Shown here: positions 1 through 11,760 of the stretch, in pieces
Numbering within the stretch: the stretch's first letter is position 1
Layout: each line of letters opens with the position of its first letter
From: Leucaena leucocephala
Lineage: Eukaryota > Streptophyta > Magnoliopsida > Fabales > Fabaceae
Reading direction: 5' to 3'
DNA length: 64,000 nt
Assembly (NCBI GenBank): GCA_037074615.1
Contig: CM073557.1
Location: forward strand, 16,508,501 to 16,572,500
Translations under genes and position numbers: made by a program
Notes under the pieces: generated by a model
Database searches by the model: none
What the model was told of the DNA's origin: nothing
What the model saw: only the letters and a program-made list of their open reading frames with translations

Positions 1-470
1 CTTACTTTTGTATATCTTAGGGACTATTCATTAGCATCTAGAACCATTTATATGATCATTCAAGTTCAAATTCAAAATCTAAAAATTTATAACTCACGGC
101 TACTATCATGTAGTATTTTTAGATTAAGCAATAAATTTTGAAAAATCATAATTAATTCTAAAAAAATTGAAATACAGTGGTTGAAAAGGCTACATGAAGC
201 TAACATTAAACTTTGAGGAAAAAATAAGTGTCAGACTAAATACTTAGCTAATCAGTATAGTACTAGCATCAAAGATTATTATTCATTTGGTCAAAGTTTT
301 TGAAAATAGTTTTTGGTCCATGAATTTGAAAGTTCCGTTCTCTTTGTACAAGCATTGGAATAAGGCATTCTTGGTGTCAAAATGAAACTTGACACGTTAA
401 CTAAGTACTGATAAAATATTGTATATTTTTTATCATTTACTATTTTTAATTACAACTTAAATGTCACTTA
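1..470 (-). repeat. Inverted fragment, 3' end of G1 Gypsy LTR
   Basis: Read on the minus strand this is the last ~470 bases of the LTR family called G1 here. It matches 3100-3564, 21600-22094 and (in part) 25790-25940, sharing the segment 'cattttgacaccaagaatg' and the terminal 'aagtaag'. It lies head to head with the plus-strand LTR that starts at 471. The left terminus lies outside the window, so its TSD cannot be seen. Confidence 0.7.
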
Positions 471-3400
471 TATCATATCCTAATTTTTCTCTATTTGTAT
501 AAGATTGATAGAGGGAATAGATTTGGAAATGATTCTGATGATGAATAAAGAGGAAATAATGATTAGACAAATGTATAGAGAAAAGGGACTAAAATAAAAA
601 ATCTAAAAGTTTTATGGTGCAAACTGTAAATAGACATAAGCTTTAGGCCATTAAGTATAATTATGGAAAGTTGAGGGCTTAGAGTGTAATTTTCAAAAGT
701 TTAATGGCAAAATAGTAATTATGAAAAGTTGAACCATAAAATGCTCAAAACTACCTGGAATCAGTTTAGTCTCAAATTTTAGCAATAAATAGAGAAAATT
801 ATTCTCATCAGTTTAACGCAACACAAAATTTTGATTTGAGATCCTAATAAATTGATATGAATTTCTAAAAAATAGAAAATTAGTACAGTATTATCTGGAT
901 CTCATAATTAGATTAAATTTTATAATAAATTCTTATAATTAATATGAGAATTTATGAAAATGACAGAATTCAAAAAGAGTTATGTGGAATTTATAATGTA
1001 ATTTACAGTGGAATAAAACCTGATAAATATCTTTCTGAGGAATTTCTGGGGAGTTGAGCCCACGAAAGCAAGAAACCATATAGAAGACCCAAAATGTCAC
1101 CTTATAGGCCTAATAATATTTTTAGATAAGTATATAGGCTAGTACTAATAAAGACCCTAAAAAATATAAAATATAAAATTAAAAAAATACCACTATGCCA
1201 CTGTGTTGTGCATTGAGAAAGAGATAGATGGAGGGTATTTTAGTCATTTGACTAAGGTTATATGGTCAAGGAGAGTCCTAGAATAGTTGACCAAGGTCAG
1301 GGAATACTTTGATGATATGTGGAAAGATGATAATGCCCTAGAAATATTAAAGTAAATAAAGAACCAAAGGGTATTTTGGTAATATGCTGATGGATCAGTA
1401 ATTAAGTTTATACCTATTCCAAGAATATCAAAGGTAGGAAGAATTTGGATACTAGATTTAAGATTAGAAAAAGTATTATGAAATGTCAGAAAAATTAGAT
1501 TTATAAAAAAATATTGTTTTTGGAAATTGGACTGAGCCGGTATCGGATTGGACTAAAAATTTTTCAGATACTTCTTCCCCTTGGAATTTCATCACATGTG
1601 GCTATGAGGTGTCCCTTGATGATGTCATGGATGATGTCATCTTTTGACTTCTAGGGCAAGCCAAGATCAAGAGCAAATATGAGTCATAGATCAAATAGTG
1701 CACAAAGTGATATTGGCCATCCATTTCTATGCCTTAAAGTCTATAAATAGCTCTCATTTTTTGCCCAAAACTATGGCATGAGGAGACCATGGGCAGGTGC
1801 TACCCAAGTGAAAAGATAAGCCAAGGCAAAGAAAGGAGAAAGGAGAAATTAAGGTAAGCATAATTTATTTTTCTTTAATTTAGGGACTTGAATTTAGGGT
1901 TTTTATTGAATAAAGTTGAGATTTATCTAGGTTATAGGTGCTGTCCAAAACCCTAGATGAAAGAAGAAATAAGAAATTAGAGTTATGTGATTAATGCTTG
2001 AACAAGCTAGCTAGATGATTGGTCATTAAATCAACTTAATATTCTTGAATTTATAATGGAAGAGACCCTTCAATATGCACTATTCATTATAGAGGGAGAT
2101 GAAATTTCAATGATCTAATACTTCTATTGAATTTATATGATGATTTTGTGTAGGATTGTATATGTTTTGAACCTTAGAATAATTGGAATTGAAAGTTATA
2201 ATTTTTGGAAGTCTTCTCTATTAAAGTTCACATGTATAAACAGTAATTAGAATTTCATGATTTTGATACTTCCAATAATTTTAAAATAAAAAGTTGTGTG
2301 GGATAAAGTAGAGAAACAAGTATTGGAAGCATTGAAATCAAAATGAGAATTTTTTGAAAGAAAATGGGAGTTATGTAATTCTATCCAGAACAGTGTATAG
2401 TTGCTAGAATTTGGGAATTTTAAGTTCATAAATGGATTCAGAAGGCCAAATTATGTAAGGTAAGGTCAAGACATCAATTGATTCAAAGACCAAGCTAATT
2501 AATAAAGATTAGAAAAAGTTATGTTAGTTAAAGTAAGTTTAATGTTCAAGGAAGTTAGATTGTAATGAATGGATGATAATATTATGTTAGGAATTGATTG
2601 TTGTTCTCAAAATAGGGCAGCCACATATCAAGGAGAATTAAGAAGGAAGAAGCAAAGATACAGTAAAGGAAAGTCAAGCATGTGAGGTAGTAAACAATCC
2701 TAAACTTGTATGTATTGGAAGTTATGCTTAGTTGTGCTATGGCGATGTTGAATTGAGTTGCATATGTATTTATTATTTAAGCTCTATTTATATGATTACT
2801 TTGGATTTTAGTTCATATGTTATATGGAAGCATGCATATTACACAATGTTAACACTTTCACAAGCAAGCACAAGTATTTACATTAATGCATTCATTATTT
2901 AGTACCATTTGCTACTGAAATTTTCCTAGAAATCTCACCCTATCCATGTAATTCTAATCCCAATAGGCTCATGAATGATGAAAGGAGATGAAGAAGAATG
3001 AAGAGAAGTTAGGGATTGGATAGTATAAATGTAATACGAAGAATTGTTGTATGTATTGATGGTATATGACCAATTAGAGTAGTGATGTTCATGATGTAAT
3101 AAAAAATAGTAAATGATAGAATGAATGTATGAACTTTTACAAACATTTAGTTGACATGTCAAGCTTCATTTTGACACCAAGAATGACTTACTTTGATGTC
3201 TTTACAAAGAGAAGGAATTTTCCAAAGTCATTGACCAGAATCTGTTTTTAGATTTTTTTTTATCAAGTGAACAGTAATATTTGAAGATTGAACTGTATTG
3301 ATTAACTAAGCATATGGTCAAGAAATTATTTTTTCCTTAAATTTCAAGATGTTATTTTCATGTATGTTTTTGAACTACTTTATTTTAATTTTTATATAAT

Positions 3401-3564
3401 TAATTATGATTTTTTTGAAGATATCACCGAATCTAGAAATATCATATGAATAGTAACTCATTAGAGTGAAATTTCAAATTTAGGTAATGGACTTTAAAGG
3501 TCATATAAGTGGTTCTAAATACTATTAAATAGTTTCTAAGACATACGAAAGTAAGGATATTACA
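471..3564 (+). mobile_element. Solo LTR, Ty3/Gypsy family G1 (3.1 kb)
   Basis: The sequence starts TATCATATCC (a decayed TGTAACATCC) and ends GGATATTACA. It is flanked by ACTTA (466-470) and ACTTT (3565-3569), a 5-bp target duplication with one mismatch. It aligns along its length with the solo LTR at 19188-22094 and, inverted, with the LTRs at 14971-17171 and 25784-27551. A TATA-like tataaatag lies at 1742-1750. There is no internal region or coding sequence. Two short minus-strand frames inside it (2247-2429, 2935-3162) have no recognisable domain and are treated as chance. Confidence 0.75.
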
Positions 3565-3569
3565 ACTTT

Positions 3570-4091
3570 CTCCTAATGAGTTAATGTTTACAGTGACAAG
3601 TTTTATCAACTAACTATACTAACATACACATGCATGTCAATCATGCTATTTATCTAATAAATTCTCTTCATGCATCTTCATCTTCGTCCATTTTTGATAA
3701 CCTACTGGTGTTGGGATGACATACTGGAGTGATATTTTGGGGGGAAATCTCTTTAGGAAACAAACACCATATAGTGTATGCAACTACATGCTTGATGTTA
3801 ATATGTATGCACTTAAAGATCATGCTTACATAATGATAACTTACATGCTTTCATGTCCATTAATTATAACATATGGCCTAGCATAAAAAGAAATAGAGCA
3901 TCACTCAATCATACATTCTTCACATAATCAAAGTAAGCAATCATCACATAAAATATCCAAGTAACACAAGCATACAAGTAGGTAAGGTCACTACCTTTAT
4001 TTCTTGCTCTTCCTTTTGTTAGTATGTATATGTTTTGATGATGTCAAATGAGAAAACAGAATGAAATTAATTAATGTAGTGAAAAAATGTT
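3570..4091. other. Unassigned AT-rich spacer
   Basis: No open frame, RNA gene or repeat boundary could be supported. It lies between the G1 solo LTR and the truncated Copia LTR and ends at the point where homology with the other Copia LTRs begins (about 4092). Confidence 0.4.
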
Positions 4092-4637
4092 TTTAATATT
4101 ATTTATTTAATTAGTTTCTTATAAAATTATACAATATATGATATTGTATTATTTTCGGAATTAATATAAGATTAACTCCTAAAATCCTTTTCGGTTAGGG
4201 AAAACGCAGAGCATCCTATATATCTAATATTAGGAGCTACGTTTTGGAAGAGACACACACATAGAACACAGAAAGGCCGAAGGGGACTCTGCAAAAGGTT
4301 TGCAGATAAGAAACTGCCAAAATAGAGACGGAGAGGATGAACTCTTGAGAAAGCCCTGGAGGGACAAGAGACGCTAGCACGTCGTTCGTGGTTGAAAAGC
4401 TGTTCGTGTGGATACCAGTAGAGGAAGCCGACCTGAGTCGTCGACTTCTTGTGATCAGAAAGGGAGCACGGGCCGCAGAGAGAAGCTGTGAACGTCGTGA
4501 CCGAAAGCTGTGGAAGTCGCTGAGACACACTGAGGGTAATGCTTCTTCCCACTTGACTTAAACACATACGGTAGATCCTAGCAAGGAATGAAAAATTTTT
4601 AAGATAATTTCCGCTGCGTGTCTTTCAATTCCTTACA
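4092..4637 (+). repeat. Truncated 5' LTR of the Copia element
   Basis: It aligns base for base with 11215-11760 (offset 7123) and ends TTCCTTACA at 4637, next to the primer site. Homology stops abruptly at about 4092 with unrelated sequence upstream. A 131-codon minus-strand frame here recurs in other copies only because the LTR is repeated. Confidence 0.9.
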
Positions 4638-4638
4638 G

Positions 4639-4650
4639 TGGTATCAGAGC
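4639..4650 (+). promoter_or_regulatory. Primer binding site (initiator Met-tRNA)
   Basis: TGGTATCAGAGC begins two bases after the LTR end. It is the complement of the 3' end of plant initiator Met-tRNA, the usual primer for minus-strand synthesis in Copia elements. Confidence 0.9.
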
Positions 4651-5806
4651 CATGCCGTTTTGTGTTTAAGTTAGGCTTGATTGTTGATTTATATGATATA
4701 TGTTAGGAGTAGCCGATCATATAATAAGCGTTGTATGTGTGACATATATGGAATCCGTGTTGTGTATGACATAAAAGGAATCTAAAAGGAAATTGAAATC
4801 GGTGGTGATGCTTTTTGATTTGATCAATTCGCATAGATGGGGTCTAAGAAAACCGAATTCGAATTTGTGATTATTTGTGAAAACCGAATTCAGATTCGTG
4901 ATTATTTATGAAACAAAAAACAACATAACCGCCGTAGCTACCTGTTCGTAGCGCAACATAACCGTAACATATGTTACTTTGTGAATGTTTTAGATTTGAA
5001 ACATTAATTGCCCTTCGATTAGATCTGAATATTGATTCTTGAATGTTTGGGTATGGTGAACAATATGGCTCTAGATTGCAAGTGTTGTAATTTTTAAATA
5101 CGGCCTGCGTGTCGTGCCTTCCTCTATATACTCTCAATGTACCTTCTCCTCTCATCTCACTCCCCTCGAATGTTAAAAGAGGTTTCTATATGTAATTTCT
5201 CTTTTCTTACTAGAGAGCTCCTCTCATTGGCTTGAGGGGACTTAGGATAGGTGAGCCATATTGTATCACGTTTAGATTATGCATATTATGATTATATCAG
5301 CGCATGCATATTACTTGTATGAGATACGAACTGAGAAACATGCGTTTTATAAACCAGATAGTTAAATTAGGCCCTCTAAAAGAAATCTTAAGTCATAATG
5401 CTGTCAATTTATGAATACTTGTCAAAACCTTGATCGCTCAATTGTGGACTCTACCAAAGTGGGTGCTTTTGAGTTATCTTGGGGAGATAAGCAAGAGTAA
5501 TGGTGCTACTCTCACATGTTTATTATTGTTTGACTTAATTGAGATTAACAAAACGGTTTTGGGTCTCAAGGCATTAGATGGGATTAAAAACATGACAGAT
5601 CATATGATGATAGAATCCCATAAAAAGAGTTACATTTGATGTAATTGGTAAAGGTGTTACCTACCTAAATAACTTAATTTAAGCGTCCTGCCAAAGCGGA
5701 CTTAAGTTTGAGCCAAATATGGATCTTAGCCCACTAACTATTGCATTGAGGGTTGTTTATTTAGTGGGAGATTGCTAATTGAATTGCATATTTTAATTGT
5801 AGAATC
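4651..5806 (+). other. Copia leader (untranslated)
   Basis: This 1.16-kb region lies between the primer site and the first gag ATG. It holds short open frames on both strands (4871-5155 minus, 5430-5639 plus) with no recognisable domains. It is likely to contain packaging and dimerisation signals, but none can be pointed to from sequence alone. Confidence 0.6.
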
Positions 5807-8800
5807 ATGACAACTAGTAATACTGCTACATTATCGCTGCGATTTGTCCTTGAGAAGGACAAACTCAATGGGACAAACTTTCTTGACTGGTTTAGGAACT
5901 TGAGAATTGTTCTCAAGCAGGAAAGAAAGGCGCATGTCCTAGATCAACCCATTCCTGAGGAGCCAGCCGCCAATGCTCCTAGAGCTCAGAGAGATGCTTA
6001 CACGAAGCATAAGGAAGACTCTGTCGATGTGGGATGCTTAATGCTAGCCACCATGGTTCCAGAGCTCCAAAGAGATCTCGAACACATGGAGGCTTATGAG
6101 ATGATTATGCATCTCAAGGAAATGTTCTAGCAACAGGCAAGGCAAGAGAGGTATGAGACCACTAAGGCCTTATATTCCTGCAAGATGGCTGAAGGTGCAT
6201 CAGTTAGTACTCATGTCTTAAAAATGAAAGGGTACATTGATCACCTTGAAAGGCTTGGATTTCCCATGAGCCAGGAGTTAGCTACGGATTTGATCTTGAA
6301 CTCACTCCCGGAAAGTTATGACCAGTTTGTCATGAACTACAACATGAACAACATGAAGAAATCTATTTCTGAACTGCATGGGATGCTTAAAACTGCTGAG
6401 CCGAGTCTTAAGAAGAAACCCAGTAGTGTTTTGATGGTTCAGAAAGGAAAGGGTACGAAAAAGAAAGGCAAAGGCAAGGGGAAGGGTCATGGCTCATCAG
6501 GTAAGACCAAAGAGTCAGGCAAGCCCGAAACCAAGCCTGCACCAAAGAAGGCAAAGCCTCCAAAGGAAGGAGTCTGCTTCTTCTGCAATGAACCGGGTCA
6601 TTGGAAGAGGAATTGCAAACTCTACCTCGAAGATCTGAAAAAGAACAAGAAGGATAGTGGGGCTATCGCTTCAGGTATTTATGTTATAGACATTCATCTT
6701 TCTACTTCCACCTCATGGGTATTAGATACTGCATGTGGTTCTCACATTTGTACAAATGTGCAGGGACTAAAGGACAGTAGGAAGCTGAAAAAGGGCGAGG
6801 TTGACCTACGAGTTGGAAACAGAGCAAGGGTTGCTGCGTTAGCTATAGGCACTTATGAATTAGTTCTGCCCACTGGGCTTTTGTTAGTTTTGAACAATTG
6901 CTATTATGTTCCTGCTTTAAGTAGTAACATTGTTTCACTTTCTTATTTGGATAAGGAAGGTTTCACTTCCATTGCTGGGAATAGTAGATGTTCTATTTAT
7001 CGTAATGATGTTTTCTATGCTCATGGTGATTTGCATGTTGATCATTACATATTAAATTTGGAACAACCCAATCATGGAGATATCTATAACATAACCGCCA
7101 AAAGGGTCAAACCAAACGATTTGAATCCCACATACCTCTGGCACTGTCGTCTGGGCCACATAAATGAGAAACGCATTTTCAAACTCCATCAAGATGGATT
7201 TCTAAACTCATTTGATTTTGAATCATATGACACTTGCGATTCTTGCTTGTTAGGAAAGATGACAAAGTCACCTTTCACTGGGCACAGTGAGAGGGCCACT
7301 GATTTATTGGGCCTCATACATATAGATGTGTGTGGACCGATGAACACAAATGCCAGAGGAGGTTATTCGTACTTCATAACATTTATAGATGATTTCAGCA
7401 GATATGGGTACATCTATCTGATGAAACATAAATCTGAATCTTTTGAAAAGTTCAAAATATTTCAAAATGAAGTACAAAACTAGCTTGGCAAAACAATTAA
7501 AGCACTTCGATCTGATCGAGGTGGTGAATATTTGAGCCAAGAGTTTGTAGATCATCTTAGGAGTTGTGGGATACTCTCACAATTGACTCCTCCAGGGACA
7601 CCACAATGGAATGGCATTTCTGAACGGAGGAATCGAACACTATTAGATATGGTTCGATCCATGACGAGTCTAACAGATCTTCCGCCCTCCTTTTGGGGCC
7701 ATGCCCTAGAGATAGCTGCGTTCACACTCAATCGTGTTCCATCTAAAGCAATCGAAAAGACTCCGTATGAGATATGGACTGGGAGGACGCCTAGTTTGTC
7801 TTTCCTCAAGATTTGGGGATGCGAGGTCTATGTTAAGCAACAAGCCTCAGACAAATTAGCGCCCAAATCCTCAAAATGCCTTTTTGTGGGATATCCTAAG
7901 GAAACCAAGGGATATTACGTCTACAACCCTGCTGATAACAAAGTGTTTGTTGTCAGAAATGGTATCTTTCTTGAAAGAGAATTTATCTCTAAAAGAACCA
8001 GTGGGAGTAAGGTACAACTCGAAGAAGTTCGAGAACTACAAGACACCACAGAACTGCAGATGGAAAATAGAGAAGACTCACAACAAGTTGTTGAGACTCC
8101 TCAAGTCACGCAAGGTCCACGTAAATCTAATAGGATACGACATTAGCCTCAGAGATATGGATTTCTGATTTCTGATAGTCGTGATGTGTTGCTCATTGAG
8201 CATAATGAGCCAACTACCTATCGAGAAGCTATAGTGGGACCAAACTCCGAAAAATGGCTTAGTGCCATGAAGTCTGAGATGCAATCCATGTACGACAATC
8301 AGGTTTGGACCTTAGTCGACCCGCCTGAAGGTGTAAAAACCGTCGGGTGCAAGTGGGTTTTCAAAGAGAAAACTGACATGGATGGCAATGTAAATGTCTT
8401 CAAGGCACGACTGGTTGCAAAAGGTTTTACTCAAACTCATGGTGTGGACTATGATGAGACCTTTTCCCCAGTAGCAATGGCCAAATCAATCAGAATCCTC
8501 TTTGCTATTGCAGCATATTATGACTATGAAATATGGCAGATGGACGTCAAGACAGCCTTCCTTAATGGAAAGCTCCTTGAGGATGTGTACATGACACAAC
8601 CTGAAGGGTTTATGCGTTCCGAGGACTCTGGTAAAGTGTGCAAGCTTCAAAAGTCCATTTATGGACTAAAGCAAGCCTCTCAGAGTTGGAATCATCGTTT
8701 TGATGAAGTAATCAAAGAGTTTGGATTTCTTCAAAACATTGATGAACCTTGTGTGTACAAGAAGGTTAGTGGGAGCACAGTTGTGTTTTTGGTACTCTAT

Positions 8801-9790
8801 GTCGATGACATCCTACTTATTGGGAATGACATTCCTACCTTGCAGATTGTCAAGTCTTGGTTAGGAAAGTCTTTCTCGATGAAAGACTTGGGTGAAGCCA
8901 CCTACATCCTAGGAATTAGGATCTATAGAGATAGATCTAAAAGACTTCTAGGACTCAGTCAGAGTACATACATAGACAAAATACTGCATAGGTTCAGTAT
9001 GCACGAATCAAAGAGGGGTTTTGTACCCATGTCTCATGGTACTCACCTCAACAAAGATCTGTGTCCTAGTACATCTGATCAGCGAGGTCGCATGAGTAAG
9101 GTTCTATATGCCTCGGCCATAGGATCTATCATGTACGCCATGTTATGTACTCGACCAGATGTCTCGTTTGCCTTAAGTATGACTAGCAGATACCAACAGG
9201 ACCCTGGTGAGGGCCATTGGACTGCTGTCAAGAATATCCTTAAGTACTTAAGAAGGACTAAGGACTTATTCTTGGTCTATGGTGGATTGGATGATGAGTT
9301 CTGTGTAACTGGTTACACAGATGCGAGTTTCCAAACTGACCAGGATGACCAAAAATCGCGGTCTGGATACATATTCCTCCTCAATAATGGAGCAGTAAGC
9401 TGGAAGAGCTCTAAGCAGGGCACTGTAGCAGATTCTGCAATGGAAGCTGAGTATATAGTAGCATCTGATGCAACTAAGGAAGCCGTTTGGATCAGGAAGT
9501 TCATCACAGAACTAGGGGTGATACCTACCATCTCAGATCCAATAACTTTGCTCTGTGACAATAGCGGTGCTATTGCACAGGCCAAAGAGCCTAGGTCACA
9601 TCAAAGGACCAAGCATATACTCAGGCGATTTCATCTCATCAAAGAAATCAACGATAGAGGTGATATAAAAATATGTAAAGTAGCAGGAGAAGATAATGTT
9701 GCTGATCCTCTAACAAAGCCGCTTGTGCAGGCAAAGCATGAGCGTCATGTTAGGTCAATGGGAATTAGTCAAATTAATGATTGTACCTAG
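5807..9790 (+). pseudogene. Copia gag-pol polyprotein, three in-frame TAG stops
   Basis: A single frame of 1,327 codons, close to the usual Copia length, from ATG 5807 to TAG 9790. Seen in order: gag domain; a CCHC zinc knuckle (C-x2-C-x4-H-x4-C) at residues ~257-270; aspartic protease with D-T-A at ~307, where retropepsins usually have D-T/S-G; the HHCC integrase head (WHCRLGH, CDSC); integrase D507, D570, E606 in the classical D,D35E spacing; reverse transcriptase with DVKTAFLNG (~913) and YVDD (998-1001); RNase H with D at ~1172 and the AEY motif. In-frame TAGs lie at 6128-6130, 7481-7483 and 8144-8146 (codons 108, 559, 780). The frame is never lost, so these are point mutations in an otherwise intact gene. 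It would have made the particle protein and enzymes that copy element RNA into DNA and insert it. No translation product longer than part of gag is expected now. Confidence 0.95.
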
Positions 9791-9793
9791 TGC

Positions 9794-9803
9794 AAGTGGG
9801 AGG
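9794..9803 (+). promoter_or_regulatory. Polypurine tract of Copia element
   Basis: A purine-rich stretch with one T, directly before the 3' LTR start TGTTGG at 9805. This is the expected place for the plus-strand primer. Confidence 0.6.
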
Positions 9804-10490
9804 TTGTTGGAAATCGTGCCCTAGGGGCCAATCATTGTCTTATGAACATTATTGATTTATGAATTTATTAATTGAGTTATCATATTATTTACATGTTTAC
9901 TATGATAACCATCCTTGGATAATTCATGATATTATCCTAAATGTCCCTGGTCGATCATCTATGCGGGAGCACAGATGAAATAAGACCAGTATGACTTTGA
10001 AGATGTATAGAGATATAAATCAAAGTCATAAGCACATGTAAGAGTACAAGGTGCTGGACCGACCCGCTATGAGAGAACTGCATGGGTAACGTCATAAGCT
10101 TCTCTCATATACAAACCATGTCAATACGCCCTTTGACCTGAGATCATCATGGATTCCTACATGACAAAACGCTCAGCTTTGACCTAGTCAAAAGTCACTT
10201 TTGACCGAGTGATCATAAAGACTATGTTCGGCCTTAGTGGTTTTTCATGCGGAGGAATGTGAATGGTCAAGATGGAATTTGTCCCTCACATTCGTGGAGA
10301 GATATTACTGGGCCCCTCGATGAGTGAGTCTGAGAAATGTATGGCCATACTGTAATGGAAAGGTAGTTCCATTTCTATAGTCAGACTACTCAGGGATTGA
10401 GAAAGTAACAGTCGAGAATAGGAGGATGACATTATCCATGCCTCATCCATGACCAAAATATCGCGTGACAGAAGGGACATGATATGGTTG

Positions 10491-10499
10491 TATAAAAGG
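10491..10499 (+). promoter_or_regulatory. LTR TATA box
   Basis: TATAAAAGG is preserved at the same place in all three long LTR copies (also 38323 and 45555). It is the likely core promoter for element transcription, upstream of the 90-bp repeats. Confidence 0.6.
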
Positions 10500-10784
10500 T
10501 TACATCGTTTATCGATCCTCATATGATTTGGGTAGTCGTTATGTCTTGCTAGAGACCGCTTGCGACTTGTGGGCTAGTATAGCAAATGGCCCACTGCCAA
10601 CTTCATATGGGCCTACAGGGTCGCACACAAAATAGCCCAACACGAGCTATGATGTCCAGATTCATTGAATCTAAGATATGTCCAGATTCAATGAATGATC
10701 CAGGTGAATGTATATATATTTATTTATATTTATATTCGTATATATATAAATTCGTATATATATATATTATATATGAGATATATG

Positions 10785-11130
10785 AGATTTAATTTATAAG
10801 GATAAATTAAATCCCTATCACGTTTGAATTCGAAATTCAAATTGATAGGATATCTCATATAAGAGATATTTATAAGATTTAATTTATAAGGATAAATTAA
10901 ATCTCTATCACGTTTGAATTCGAAATTCAAATTGATAGGATATCTCATATAAGATATATTTATAAGATTTAATTTATAAGGATAAATTAAATCTCTATCA
11001 CGTTTGAATTCGAAATTCAAATTGATAGGATATCTCATATAAGAGATATTTATAAGATTTAATTTTAAGGATAAATTAAATCCCTATCATGTTTGAATTT
11101 GAAATTCAAATTTATAGGATATCTCAAATT
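10785..11130 (+). repeat. 90-bp tandem repeat, about 4 units, inside Copia LTR
   Basis: Units start at 10785, 10875, 10965 and 11055; the last is diverged and one base short. Each unit contains self-complementary segments: GATTTAATTTAT...ATAAATTAAATC with a 4-base loop, a near-palindrome around gaattcgaaattc, and ATATCTC...GAGATAT. Because 90 is divisible by three, an artificial repeated 30-residue minus-strand frame results. Confidence 0.9.
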
Positions 11131-11760
11131 TGTTTTATGAGAATAAATCAAATATAGTTCAGTCTCATCTTTATTTAAAGTTAAATAAATAGGTGATTAA
11201 ATCTGTGGGACGGATTTAATATTATTTATTTAATTAGTTTCTTATAAAATTATACAATATATGATATTGTATTATTTTCGGAATTAATATAAGATTAACT
11301 CCTAAAATCCTTTTCGGTTAGGGAAAACGCAGAGCATCCTATATATCTAATATTAGGAGCTACGTTTTGGAAGAGACACACACATAGAACACAGAAAGGC
11401 CGAAGGGGACTCTGCAAAAGGTTTGCAGATAAGAAACTGCCGAAATAGAGACGGAGAGGACGAACTCTTGAGAAAGCCCTGGAGGGACAAGAGACGCTAG
11501 CACGTCGTTCGTGGTTGAAAAGCTGTTCGTGTGGATACCAGTAGAGGAAGTCGACCTGAGTCGTTGACTTCTTGTGATCAGAAAGGGAGCACGAGCCGCA
11601 GAGAGAAGCTGTGAACGTCATGACCGAAAGCTGTGGAAGTCGCTGAGACACACTGAGGGTAATGCTTCTTCCCACTTGACTTAAACACATACGGTAGATC
11701 CTGGCAAGGAATGAAAAATTTTTAAGATAATTTTCGCTGCGTGTCTTTCAATTCCTTACA

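Larger units (their letters stand above)
4092..11760 (+). mobile_element. Ty1/Copia LTR retrotransposon, 5'-truncated
   Basis: Order: partial 5' LTR (4092-4637), Met-tRNA primer site, ~1.15-kb leader, gag-PR-IN-RT-RH polyprotein (5807-9790), short purine tract, complete 3' LTR (9805-11760). This domain order, with integrase before reverse transcriptase, defines Copia. The first ~1.4 kb of the 5' LTR is gone, including the TATA box, so the copy cannot start its own transcript. Over the shared 546 bases the two LTRs differ at about 8 sites by hand count, all transitions, which suggests a fairly young insertion. The left TSD is lost with the truncation. The element is dead: three in-frame stops and no 5' promoter. 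Confidence 0.93.
9805..11760 (+). repeat. 3' LTR of the Copia element (1,956 bp)
   Basis: Starts TGTTGGAAATC and ends TTCCTTACA. The boundaries are confirmed by the solo copies at 37637-39591 and 44887-46711, which have perfect TSDs. It contains a TATA box and four 90-bp tandem repeats. The right flank is ACAAC. A 131-codon minus-strand frame at 11295-11690 is a shadow. Confidence 0.93.

Noticed and set aside
1..3564. A single DNA transposon with ~430-bp terminal inverted repeats
   Set aside because: The right part matches a complete solo LTR with its own TSD at 19188-22094, and 471/3564 show LTR-type termini with a near-matching 5-bp TSD; the inverted piece is a separate LTR fragment.
4172..4567. 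131-codon minus-strand frame repeated at 11295-11690, 39126-39521 and partly 46246-46712
   Set aside because: It lies wholly inside the Copia LTR; conservation follows from LTR identity, the older copy is broken, and there is no domain.
6128..8146. Programmed readthrough of three TAG codons in the Copia polyprotein
   Set aside because: Plant Copia elements use one continuous frame, and three separate stops, one inside integrase between catalytic residues, are better explained as mutations.
10730..11038. Minus-strand repeated 30-residue protein (also 38498-38869 and 45667-46101)
   Set aside because: An artefact of a 90-bp DNA repeat, which preserves any open frame; the AT-rich palindromic DNA explains the sequence.
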